A stretch of DNA of 64,000 bases from an uncultured Anaerolineae bacterium. Lineage in GTDB: Bacteria; Chloroflexota; Anaerolineae; Promineifilales; Promineifilaceae. The stretch is from contig CAJQMR010000010.1 of the NCBI GenBank assembly GCA_905479495.1, forward strand, positions 1-64,000. Direction: 5' to 3'. Shown here piece after piece: positions 14,612-22,337 of the stretch. Position numbers and translations under genes: made by a program. Under the pieces are notes generated by a model, which was not told where the DNA came from, ran no database searches, and saw nothing but the letters and a program-made list of their open reading frames with translations. How positions within the stretch are numbered: position 1 is the stretch's first letter; each line of letters opens with the position of its first letter.

Positions 14612-16171
14612 TCAAATTTCCTGGCGCTCGAAGAGGGCGACGGCCGTTACCAAAAACACTACAATCAGCACCCCATTGGCCGACAGCGCCGCGCCGTTGA
14701 ACGGCACATCCCCTGGCAGACCAAGCTGCGACGCCCAACCCACCAACGCCGAGGGGAAAAACTGCCCCACCGGGGGAATACTGCCCAAAATGAGCAACAA
14801 GACGGCTCCCAGCAAGGCAATGCCTGCCGCGCCGCCGGTGCTTTTGCCAATCGTGCTGCCCAGGAGGGTAACGGCCGTAAACACCAGCGCCCACAGCCAC
14901 AGCAGCACGCCGCCAAACAGAAACGGGCCAAAAGCCAGCGGCTCGAACAACACCAGCGTGTAATAATACGCTCCCAGCGTGCCCAGCAGCAGCGCCACAA
15001 AATAAACCACGCCCTGGGCCACAAACTTGCTCAGCAAAAAAGCCCAGCGCGGCAGCGGCTTGCTCAAAATAATCGCCGCCGTGCCTTTATCTTTTTCGCC
15101 AGCCACGGCTCCCATCCCCAGCAAAATGACCAGGACAAAGCCGAACTGGGTCAGGTTTTTGATATATTGGCTCACGGCATCCGCCGCCGTCGGTTCGGGG
15201 ACGAGATCGGCGAACTGCTCCGCGCCGGGCACGCTCTTGAGCATTTCTGGCGTGAACTTGGCAATCAGCGGCGAGGCCAGGCCAAAGAGGACAAAGACGG
15301 CCACCATGACCAATGCGCGGCGGGTGCGCCACTGCTGGTTGAGTTCGTGCGTTACGGCCGTTCCCAACAACCTTAGCTCATTTTGCCAGCCTAAACCGGG
15401 CTGCGTTTTGGTAGGTGCAGGCCACTGCCGCCACAGCCAAAAGGCACCGGGCAGGGCCAAGGCCAGCACAATCAATTCGACCCAAAGTGTGTCTAAAAAT
15501 TGGGCTGCGTAACCGGCCGTTCCATCCACAATCGCATGGTAAGCTACCCCCAGCAAAACAGGCCATACCTGCCGCCGCTTGAAGGCACGCCACACCAACA
15601 CAGAAATAGTGACGTGCAACGTCATGGCCATGAGCCGTTCAAAAACGGCTACAAACACCAGCCAGGGCGTTTCTTGCAGGACAGACAGCTGCTGGGTAAC
15701 GGCCGTAAGCTCCGCCGCCGTCATGCCCAGCGTGCTCAAATCCATATTGCGCACGGCCCACAGCGAGCTGAGCGATCCAGCCGTAAACACGCCACCGATA
15801 ACCATCGCCTCGATGCCGCCGTGGCCCAACCCCACCAGCACGCCATCTTCAACCCGTTCCGCCACCTTTTTACGAAACAGGAACCAATAACCTACCACGC
15901 GAGCAATTGTCTCACTTAACCCGGCAGAGAGTCCCAGAATAACGGCCGTACGCCACAAATTTGGTGCGTCCGGTCCAATCGGGCCAATCATGCCCAAATC
16001 ACCCAACCAATTGTTGAGCGGAATATGGTACGTTTGCGAACCAACAAAAGTGAGGATGCCCACGCAAAACAGCAGCCACGGCACCCGATACCGCCGCCGC
16101 AGCCAGATGGCCAGTCCCAGCGGGATGAAAATCATGAGGAGCACTGCGATTGTGAAGAGAAAGATGGTCAT
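14612..16171 (-). CDS. YhfC-type intramembrane protease fused to ABC-2 permease
   Basis: 519 residues in two membrane modules. Residues about 1-255 resemble the YhfC family of putative intramembrane metalloproteases: SETIARVVGY (E87, R91), GLGHGGIEA (H117, E121) and YHAIVDG near 215 supply the expected Glu and His residues. Residues about 265-519 are an ABC-2 type permease with MGAVAGEKDKGTAAIILSKPLPR, the hallmark cytosolic segment of these exporters. The ATPase gene lies directly upstream on the same strand, so this is the membrane half of that transporter. Fusion of the two modules is unusual. Its 3' end carries the right copy of the direct repeat flanking the DGQHR insert. Confidence 0.82.
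   Translation of the reverse strand: MTIFLFTIAVLLMIFIPLGLAIWLRRRYRVPWLLFCVGILTFVGSQTYHIPLNNWLGDLGMIGPIGPDAPNLWRTAVILGLSAGLSETIARVVGYWFLFRKKVAERVEDGVLVGLGHGGIEAMVIGGVFTAGSLSSLWAVRNMDLSTLGMTAAELTAVTQQLSVLQETPWLVFVAVFERLMAMTLHVTISVLVWRAFKRRQVWPVLLGVAYHAIVDGTAGYAAQFLDTLWVELIVLALALPGAFWLWRQWPAPTKTQPGLGWQNELRLLGTAVTHELNQQWRTRRALVMVAVFVLFGLASPLIAKFTPEMLKSVPGAEQFADLVPEPTAADAVSQYIKNLTQFGFVLVILLGMGAVAGEKDKGTAAIILSKPLPRWAFLLSKFVAQGVVYFVALLLGTLGAYYYTLVLFEPLAFGPFLFGGVLLWLWALVFTAVTLLGSTIGKSTGGAAGIALLGAVLLLILGSIPPVGQFFPSALVGWASQLGLPGDVPFNGAALSANGVLIVVFLVTAVALFERQEI
14617..14636 (+). repeat. Right direct repeat flanking the DGQHR insert
   Basis: TTTCCTGGCGCTCGAAGAGG, 18 of 20 identical to 13155-13174. It encodes the last residues (LFERQE) of the permease on the minus strand, so this copy is probably the original target and the left copy a duplicate. 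Confidence 0.65.
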
Positions 16172-16183
16172 TTCTTGCTGTCC

Positions 16184-16262
16184 AATTTTAGTAATCAGTG
16201 TTCAGGAGGTCAGTATTCAGTTTACTGTTCACTGACTTACTGATTACTGACCTACTGGTTAC
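16184..16262. repeat. CAGTAATCAGT-type simple repeat
   Basis: The gap between the permease and ATPase genes is made of variants of AGTAATCAGT, TCAGTATTCAGT, ACTGATTACTGAC and TACTGGTTACTGAG, forming an imperfect palindrome. The last unit overlaps the stop of the ATPase gene. Confidence 0.7.
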
Positions 16263-17194
16263 TGAGAGCTGATCGAGAGGAAAATCTCTTCCAGCGACGG
16301 CCGTAGCCATTCAAACTTGTTTAGCTGCACGTGGTTTTCCACAACCAGCGGCAGCAGCGCCTCTTGCGCCGCAGCCACATCGTAGACATGCAGGTGCAGA
16401 CGGCCGTTTTCCTGGTCAACTTGCTGTACCCACGGTTGGTTTTGCAAGATGGGGACAAGGTGAGAAACGGCCGTTGGCGAACCAGGGGCCACTTCCAGCA
16501 AAACGCTGTCCGTGGCGTAACGGTCCATCAGTTCATCCCGATCTGCCACCAGCACCAATTCACCTTCGTGGATAATACCGATGGTGTCACACACCCGCTC
16601 CACATCGGCCAAAATGTGGCTGGAGAGGAAGATGGTGACCTGGCCACGCAGGCTGCCCAGCAAGGCCAGCAGCTCATGCCGCCCGGCTGGGTCCAGCGCG
16701 CTGGTTGGTTCGTCCAAAAAGAGCACCGGCGGCTCGTGCAGCAGCGCCTGAGCAATGCCCATGCGCTGCATCATGCCGCCAGAAAAGCCGCGAATCGGCC
16801 GTTTGGCGGCGTCCGTCAGCTTCACCAGCGCCAGCATCTCATCGATGCGCCGCTTGCGGGTCACTTTGTCCATTTGAAACAGCTTGCCCACGTAATCCAG
16901 ATATTCCTGGGGCGTCATCCAGCCATAAAAGGCCGGTTCCTGGGGCAGATAGCCAAAACGAGATCGGGCGGTGCTGTCAGCCGTGGTGGTTTCCACGCCT
17001 GCCACCCAGGCGGTGCCGCCGCTGGGCTGGGCCAGCCCGGTAAGCAGCCGGATAGTCGTCGTTTTGCCCGCGCCGTTGCGCCCTAAAAAGCCAAAAATTG
17101 AGCCTTGAGTCACGGTCAAATCCAGCGATTTCAGTGCCTGAATGTCACCGTACTGCTTGCTCAAGCCCTGGCAGCGAATGGCAATATCGTTCAT
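16259..17194 (-). CDS. ABC transporter ATP-binding protein, ABC-2 partner
   Basis: 311 residues of a CcmA/YxlF-like export ATPase. Walker A GRNGAGKTT lies at about 38-46, the signature is GFSGGMMQRMGIAQAL, Walker B is VLFLDEPTSALDPAGRHEL, and an H-loop is present in IFLSSHILADVERV. The C-terminal 90 or so residues form the accessory domain typical of these ATPases. It abuts the upstream PLDc_N small-protein gene with no gap and precedes the fused permease, so the order HTH regulator, small membrane protein, ATPase, permease is a compact export operon similar in content to yxlEFG of Bacillus. Cargo unknown. Confidence 0.92.
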   Translation of the reverse strand: MNDIAIRCQGLSKQYGDIQALKSLDLTVTQGSIFGFLGRNGAGKTTTIRLLTGLAQPSGGTAWVAGVETTTADSTARSRFGYLPQEPAFYGWMTPQEYLDYVGKLFQMDKVTRKRRIDEMLALVKLTDAAKRPIRGFSGGMMQRMGIAQALLHEPPVLFLDEPTSALDPAGRHELLALLGSLRGQVTIFLSSHILADVERVCDTIGIIHEGELVLVADRDELMDRYATDSVLLEVAPGSPTAVSHLVPILQNQPWVQQVDQENGRLHLHVYDVAAAQEALLPLVVENHVQLNKFEWLRPSLEEIFLSISSQ

Positions 17195-17392
17195 TTAAGC
17201 GTCGTCCCTCCCCAGCAGCAGATAAACGATGGGGCCAATCAAATTGATAAATAAAATCACCAATACCCAAACCCATTTCGGGCCGCGCGTCTGCTCGCGA
17301 CGCGCCAGATCAGTCAGGGCAAAGATGATCAGAACCAGTTGAATGATCACAATCGGGATAATGAGCGGGAGGTATTCTTTTAAGACATCCAT
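17195..17392 (-). CDS. PLDc_N-domain small membrane protein
   Basis: 65 residues from ATG 17392, which has GGAG 9 nt upstream; the frame is open 48 bp further into a simple repeat. Two hydrophobic helices flank ALTDLARREQTRGPKWVWVL and the end is LINLIGPIVYLLLGRDDA-like, the pattern of the phospholipase D nuclease N-terminal (PLDc_N) domain. Stand-alone proteins of this type, such as YxlE, sit in operons with ABC exporters and modulate them or an anti-sigma system. It is immediately followed by the ATPase gene. Confidence 0.85.
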   Translation of the reverse strand: MDVLKEYLPLIIPIVIIQLVLIIFALTDLARREQTRGPKWVWVLVILFINLIGPIVYLLLGRDDA

Positions 17393-17410
17393 GTTTGGTA
17401 CTCCATTTTT

Positions 17411-17461
17411 TGAGTAAAAAGTAAAAAGTAAGTGACCCACTTTTCACTTTTCACTTTTCAC
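17411..17461. repeat. AAAAGT/ACTTTT simple repeat
   Basis: AGTAAAAAGTAAAAAGTAAG followed by its rough complement ACTTTTCACTTTTCACTTTT. The same family occurs at 25782-25819, 32381-32443 and 50085-50141. Confidence 0.8.
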
Positions 17462-17999
17462 TGCTTTCCGGCAGAGGCTGGGAAACAACAGCCAGCTTGC
17501 GGTAGGCACGGCCGTTACCCGGTTTATTGTTTAGCAATTTCATAACGGCCGTATTCAGTTCTTGCTGAAAAGTATCTAATTCGGCCGTGCTGGCATAAAA
17601 CGTTACTTCCGTGTAGCCAGTACGGTCCACCAGCATGTCGATGGGCGCATTTTTTGTGACGTATTCGGCATAATCCTGCACCAATGTGAGCGCATACGTT
17701 GTAAAAAAGCGAATGTGATCATCCACCGACAAATCTTGCATGTCCTCTGGACTTAGCCTTGCCGGTTGATCCAGACGATATGTTTTTTCCTGAATGCCGT
17801 TCACTAACCTGGTTTCGTCCACCACAATGAGGTTATGCTCCAGCAGCAGCTTCAAATGCCGGTAAATTGACGATTTTGGCGTGTCGGGCAGCCGGTCGGC
17901 AATCTCCTGGGTGGTCACTATGTCTGTGCCAATGGCCCGTAAAATTTGAAAACGAACCGGATGAATAACAAGTTCAATTTTCCGCAAAACAGTCTCCAT
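17451..17999 (-). CDS. Winged-helix transcriptional regulator of the ABC-2 operon
   Basis: 182 residues with an ArsR-like winged-helix N-terminus: HPVRFQILRAIGT, TTQEIADRLPDTPKSSIYRHLKLLLEHNLI, then a hairpin with VNGIQEKTYRL. The C-terminal half (about 90-182) has no motif I know but is typical of regulators that accompany ABC-2 exporters. It is the first gene of the minus-strand operon. A strong promoter lies upstream and its -10 is covered by the 23-bp palindrome at 18017-18039, a good candidate for autorepression. Confidence 0.82.
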   Translation of the reverse strand: METVLRKIELVIHPVRFQILRAIGTDIVTTQEIADRLPDTPKSSIYRHLKLLLEHNLIVVDETRLVNGIQEKTYRLDQPARLSPEDMQDLSVDDHIRFFTTYALTLVQDYAEYVTKNAPIDMLVDRTGYTEVTFYASTAELDTFQQELNTAVMKLLNNKPGNGRAYRKLAVVSQPLPESSEK

Positions 18000-18016
18000 T
18001 ATTAAAATTGATAATG

Positions 18017-18039
18017 TTGTCAGATATGATAATCGACAA
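18017..18039. promoter_or_regulatory. Candidate operator of the HTH regulator
   Basis: An imperfect dyad, TTGTC, 13 bp, GACAA, covers the -10 box of the regulator promoter. Position and symmetry suit a winged-helix dimer; assignment to this regulator is inference. Confidence 0.5.
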
Positions 18040-18054
18040 GCTATTTGTTGTCAA
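18026..18054 (-). promoter_or_regulatory. Promoter of the HTH-ABC-2 operon
   Basis: TTGACA (18054-18049), 17-bp spacer and TATCAT (18031-18026) on the minus strand, with the transcript start expected about 20 nt before ATG 17999. Confidence 0.85.
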
Positions 18055-18077
18055 GCAAGTCGATTTTGCCTGGCAAG

Positions 18078-18132
18078 ATTGGACCAATTTTTCTCTGGCA
18101 AAAACCTCGAAGGTATTACAAATTGGTCCAAT
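18078..18132. repeat. ATTGGACCAATTT inverted repeat in a divergent promoter region
   Basis: Perfect 13-bp arms at 18078-18090 and 18120-18132, 29 nt apart. Each arm is itself a near-palindrome (TTGGACCAA). It lies between two divergent genes, so it could be a regulator-binding pair or a small repeat; a single ATTGGACCAA also lies just upstream of the gene at 50168. Confidence 0.65.
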
Positions 18133-18182
18133 TTCTTCACTTTGCACAGGTTATTTTGGCGTTTTTCGCGTAAACTAGAGGC

Positions 18183-19649
18183 ATGATGAAAAAACGCCAG
18201 TTCGCCATCGTTGGTATCCCCCTTAGCCGCCCCGAAATTGTTGATTTTCTCACTCCGCCACAGCCCCAAGCACGTGGCAGTCGGGTAACGATCGTGGGAC
18301 AACGGCCGTCTGCCTCAGCTGAAGCAAACTGGGTTAAACGTTTGGGAGAAACGGCCGTTCCCACCATCACCGATCTGCTGCAAATTGATGATCCGCATAA
18401 CCATTTAGGGCAAACCACAACCGACCGGCTGGTGCCAGTTGAATTCCTGGCCGAACCCGATTTTCTGACGCGGGCGCTGGGTGGCTGGGTGGCTAATTAT
18501 TTTGGCGTGATTGGCTATGAGCCGCCACTGGCCAACGGCGATCCGCTGCTGAACCGGGCTGAGATTTTGCAGGATTTTGGCGACCAAATTCGCTTTTTTG
18601 GCGCAGATCCCCATCAGGTAGCGGCTCGATTAGAAGAAGAAACGGGACTAAGGGAAACGGCCGTTGCCCAGGCTTTTTGCCGCCTGCATATTATACGCCA
18701 GCAAACCTTGGGTGCCGCCCCTACCCTGACCACACGCACCGCGTACATCGACCAGCTCTACGCTGAAATCGCTGAAGGGAGCAATTTTGCCAGCCAGCAA
18801 CAGCCAGCCATTCCCCAGCACATCCTGCTAGATGATCTGATGGGGCAAATGGTGGCGCTGGAGTTGCAAAGGCGAACGGCCGTTGCCAACCAAGATTACG
18901 CGGTAAGCGACCAAATCGCCGCCTGGCAAGAAGCACACCGGCGGGCCACCGGCCTCCAGCTTTTGCTTAAGGGCGAATACATTGTGGGACGGCACCGCCG
19001 CAGCACCATTCTCATCGCCCCAGAACTGGGCGTGGTAGTCAAGCAGCCTGCGCCCGAGCCATTCCATGAAATTGAGCTGGGGGCTAAAACGGTAAACGGC
19101 CGTCCCGAAAATTGGCCATACATCACCGGAACTGGCGAACTGGTAACCGCGCGCGGCCGCCTGCGCCTCATCCTGGAAGAAGATTTGGTGCCGCGCATCA
19201 GCCATGCCTTCCGCTATAACACTCAATTTTCCTCGCTGCTGGGGCTGACGCTGGAAACATTTATCCAGGGCGATACCGTTCTGGAAACCGTGTGGCGGGA
19301 TGCTACCCAGCTCACGCCCGCGCTATACGAAGAAATTATGCTCCACCAACTGGTGTGCGAACAGCTCGGCATCGAAAATGGAGATTGGCACGCGGCCAAC
19401 TTTATTGTGCGCCAGCCGGACAAAGCCATTGTCCATGTCGATTGGGGGGCGGCCCGCCCCCTGCGCCCGGATGAACTGACGCCTGAACAACAACAAGCGC
19501 GGCTAACCCAGGTACGCAACATCGCCTTTTCCTTTAAACATCCCCCGCTGGTGGCCCGAGTAGAGCAGCTACATGATGAGTTGACGCAAGATGACGGCCG
19601 TATGGCAAATTTGCAGACGCGGGCGAAAACATTGAGTGAGCAAGGATAA
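18183..19649 (+). CDS. Protein with kinase-like C-terminal domain, function unknown
   Basis: 488 residues. The N-terminal 200 or so residues resemble nothing I recognise. The C-terminal part has a protein-kinase-like fold pattern: VVVKQPAPEPFHEIELGAK could supply the ATP-binding Lys and a Glu, GIENGDWHAANFIV matches the catalytic-loop HxxN, and VHVDWGAARP the metal-binding Asp. Aminoglycoside- or lipopolysaccharide-kinase-like enzymes share this arrangement. A TAAACT -10-like box 6 nt before ATG 18183 suggests a leaderless mRNA. It diverges from the HTH-ABC-2 operon. The substrate cannot be told. Confidence 0.6.
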   Translation: MMKKRQFAIVGIPLSRPEIVDFLTPPQPQARGSRVTIVGQRPSASAEANWVKRLGETAVPTITDLLQIDDPHNHLGQTTTDRLVPVEFLAEPDFLTRALGGWVANYFGVIGYEPPLANGDPLLNRAEILQDFGDQIRFFGADPHQVAARLEEETGLRETAVAQAFCRLHIIRQQTLGAAPTLTTRTAYIDQLYAEIAEGSNFASQQQPAIPQHILLDDLMGQMVALELQRRTAVANQDYAVSDQIAAWQEAHRRATGLQLLLKGEYIVGRHRRSTILIAPELGVVVKQPAPEPFHEIELGAKTVNGRPENWPYITGTGELVTARGRLRLILEEDLVPRISHAFRYNTQFSSLLGLTLETFIQGDTVLETVWRDATQLTPALYEEIMLHQLVCEQLGIENGDWHAANFIVRQPDKAIVHVDWGAARPLRPDELTPEQQQARLTQVRNIAFSFKHPPLVARVEQLHDELTQDDGRMANLQTRAKTLSEQG

Positions 19650-19769
19650 GTAAAAAACGGTCTCATGTCCCATTGAACGCCTGGTACGCCTGTGTTATCC
19701 TGGCGCTTTCAGATACAGAGACGTAAAATTTCACATCTCTTCACAGGCCATATATACAAGGGAAACTAT

Positions 19770-20633
19770 ATGCAGCCAATAACTGTTATTATTCCAGCCT
19801 ACAATGAAGGAAAAGCAATTGGTCCCACCCTGGAAAAAGTACACCAGGTCATGGGTGAGGCAGATTGTCCCGGCGAGATAGTGGTGGTAGATGATGGTTC
19901 ATCTGATGACACGGCCGCGACCGTCACCCAATACGACTATGTGCGGCTTTTCCGCCATCCAAACAACAAGGGGTATGGGGCATCGCTCAAAACGGGCATC
20001 CGCCGTGCCCAGCATGATGTGGTGCTGATCATTGATGCCGATGGCACCTATCCCATTGAGATGATACCGACCATTGCAGAGAAGATGAACGCTTATGACA
20101 TGGTTGTAGGCGCGCGAACTGGTGAAACGGTGGAGATACCCTTGGTCCGTCGCCCGGCAAAGTGGGCCTTAACCCGGTTGGCAAATTATCTTAGCGGCAT
20201 AGAAATCCCAGATTTGAATTCTGGCCTGCGCGCTTTTCGACGAGATGTAGCCATATCGTTTTTCCGGATGCTGCCGTCGGGATTTTCGTTTACGACGTCT
20301 ATTACGCTGGCAATGCTGACAAATGATTATAATGTGCTGTACGTGCCGATTGATTATTTTAAACGCACGGGGCAGTCAAAGATACGGCCGTTTCGCGACA
20401 CTATCAACTTTTTTTCACTGGTAATACGGGTTGTGCTATCCTATCGGCCATTGCGCGTTTTTGTCCCGGTCGCCATCCTGCTGGGGCTTCTCAGCCTGGG
20501 CAAAGTCATTTATGACATCTACGCTTATGACTTTCACCTGGCTACCTCGACCGTTGTGCTAGTTACCCTCACCTTTCAAATCATCGTCCTGGGCCTCATT
20601 GCCGACCTGGTTGTCTCTTTACATAAAAGCTAG
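19770..20633 (+). CDS. GT2 glycosyltransferase with C-terminal membrane helices
   Basis: 287 residues from ATG 19770, which has AAGGG 7 nt upstream; the frame is open to 19692 but those residues look non-coding. ITVIIPAYNEGKAIGPTLEK, EIVVVDDGSSDDTAAT and VVLIIDADGTYPIEMIP give the GT-A nucleotide and DxD motifs. RPFRDTINFFSLV precedes two hydrophobic helices at the C-terminus. It resembles polyprenyl-phosphate glucose or mannose synthases. It starts a plus-strand envelope-glycan cluster. Confidence 0.9.
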   Translation: MQPITVIIPAYNEGKAIGPTLEKVHQVMGEADCPGEIVVVDDGSSDDTAATVTQYDYVRLFRHPNNKGYGASLKTGIRRAQHDVVLIIDADGTYPIEMIPTIAEKMNAYDMVVGARTGETVEIPLVRRPAKWALTRLANYLSGIEIPDLNSGLRAFRRDVAISFFRMLPSGFSFTTSITLAMLTNDYNVLYVPIDYFKRTGQSKIRPFRDTINFFSLVIRVVLSYRPLRVFVPVAILLGLLSLGKVIYDIYAYDFHLATSTVVLVTLTFQIIVLGLIADLVVSLHKS

Positions 20634-20643
20634 AGTGTTTTGC

Positions 20644-22314
20644 ATGAATAATTTAGAAAAGCCACTTCGTGTTGCTGTAATTGGCCTGGATGGTGGCACA
20701 TTTGATCTGATTAAACCATGGGTAGATGCCGGGCATTTGCCCACCTTTAAAAAGTTAATGGACAACGGGGCGTGGGGGGAACTGCTTTCTACAATGCCAC
20801 CCATTACCGCGCCCGCATGGTCATCGTTTATTACAGGTAAAAATCCAGGTAATCACGGGCTGATTGATTTTGTATTTCGTCGTCCCGACAGCTACAGTGT
20901 GTCACCTGTAAACGCCACGATTCGGCAAGGTCGGTCCTTGTGGTCGTTGTTAAGTGAGGGGGGAAAGCGCGTGTTGGTCATGAATGTGCCTGTGACCTAT
21001 CCACCGGAAGCCGTGCATGGATCGCTCATCACGGGATTAATGACCCCTTCTGTTAACTCTAATTTTACCCATCCGCCCAGCCTGGCAGAATCACTGCGCA
21101 AGGAAGGATACCGCATTCATTCGCCACAATCTTATGCACGGGGAAATTTAGATAAATTCATTGCATCCATTGACGAGGTGACTGAAATCCAGCTTAAAAG
21201 CCTGCGACGATTGATGGCGGCCGAACCGTGGGATTTTATGATGTACGTTTTTCGCGGACCGGATCGGATGCAGCATGGACTGTGGCATTTTATGGATGAA
21301 AATCATCCCTTGCATGGGGCACCCGGCACGGCCGTTTACCAACACGCCATCCGCAACCATTATCAGTTAATTGACAAGCACCTTGCAGAGTTGCTCGACT
21401 CTTTCGATGAACAAACCCTCCTTATCATGATGTCCGATCATGGATTTGGCCCGTTCCATAAATATATTTACATGAATAATTGGCTGATGAAATGGGGGCT
21501 TCTAAAGCTAAAGCGTGGTCCATTGACCCAGCTCAAAAAAAGTGCTTTCCAACTCGGTATCACGCCCATTACCATTTACAACCAGATGCTCAAGTTGGGA
21601 CTGGGTGGCATGAAAGGAAAAGTAACCAAGGGGAAAGGCAACAAGAAGCTGGCACGTTTTTTCCTTTCCTTCAATGATATTGATTGGCCAAATACAAAAG
21701 TCTACTCTTTGGGCAATGCGGGCCAACTTTGGATAAACGTGCGTGGTCGTGAGCCGCACGGCACGGTTGCGCCTGGAAAAGAATATGAGACGGTACGCCA
21801 GGATGTGATGACCCGGCTGCTAGAAATGCGCGACCCACAAACGGGTGAGAAAATGGTGGACAAGGTATATACGCGAGAAGAAATGTATAACGGCCGTTAC
21901 CTGGAAAAAATGCCCGACATCGTCTTTGTCCCGCAGAATTTCCGTTACTTATCATTTGGCGAATACGAATTTGCCTCAAACAAGTTAGTTGATGTTTCCT
22001 ACGGCATTACAGGTTGGCACCGCATGAATGGAATGACTCTGTTTCATGGCTTGCCTATTGATCCCCACAAGCAACCCCAGGACGCCCACATTGAAGATAT
22101 AGCCCCTACCGTTTTGTATTTAATGGGCCAGCCTGTTCCCGCAGAGATGGACGGCCGTATCCTTACCGAGCTGCTTCAAACCGATTGGATTGATGAAGCG
22201 CGAATGCAACGCGTACAAATGGATACAACCACTGACCAGCAACATATCGACTTTTCGGACGATGATGAGGCTGCGGTGCGAAAACGGTTAGAGGATTTAG
22301 GATATTTAGGTTAA
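20644..22314 (+). CDS. Alkaline-phosphatase-superfamily phosphodiesterase
   Basis: 556 residues from ATG 20644, since upstream residues overlap the previous gene. AVIGLDGGTFDLI supplies the first metal Asp, and PPITAPAWSSFITGKNPGNHGLIDF has the nucleophile region of type I phosphodiesterase/nucleotide pyrophosphatase proteins. LLIMMSDHGFGPFHKYI gives the Asp-His metal pair, and YGITGWHRMNGM a later His. The family hydrolyses phosphodiesters or transfers phospho-head-groups. Its place in a glycosyltransferase cluster suggests a lipid-linked or polymer phosphodiester as substrate. No signal peptide is seen, so it is probably cytosolic. Confidence 0.88.
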   Translation: MNNLEKPLRVAVIGLDGGTFDLIKPWVDAGHLPTFKKLMDNGAWGELLSTMPPITAPAWSSFITGKNPGNHGLIDFVFRRPDSYSVSPVNATIRQGRSLWSLLSEGGKRVLVMNVPVTYPPEAVHGSLITGLMTPSVNSNFTHPPSLAESLRKEGYRIHSPQSYARGNLDKFIASIDEVTEIQLKSLRRLMAAEPWDFMMYVFRGPDRMQHGLWHFMDENHPLHGAPGTAVYQHAIRNHYQLIDKHLAELLDSFDEQTLLIMMSDHGFGPFHKYIYMNNWLMKWGLLKLKRGPLTQLKKSAFQLGITPITIYNQMLKLGLGGMKGKVTKGKGNKKLARFFLSFNDIDWPNTKVYSLGNAGQLWINVRGREPHGTVAPGKEYETVRQDVMTRLLEMRDPQTGEKMVDKVYTREEMYNGRYLEKMPDIVFVPQNFRYLSFGEYEFASNKLVDVSYGITGWHRMNGMTLFHGLPIDPHKQPQDAHIEDIAPTVLYLMGQPVPAEMDGRILTELLQTDWIDEARMQRVQMDTTTDQQHIDFSDDDEAAVRKRLEDLGYLG

Positions 22315-22337
22315 GTCGGAATGGCTTTGTGTAACGG

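Noticed and set aside
16331..17086. 251-codon plus-strand frame opposite the ABC ATPase
   Set aside because: Shadow of the ATPase gene; no domain, His/Gln-rich composition.
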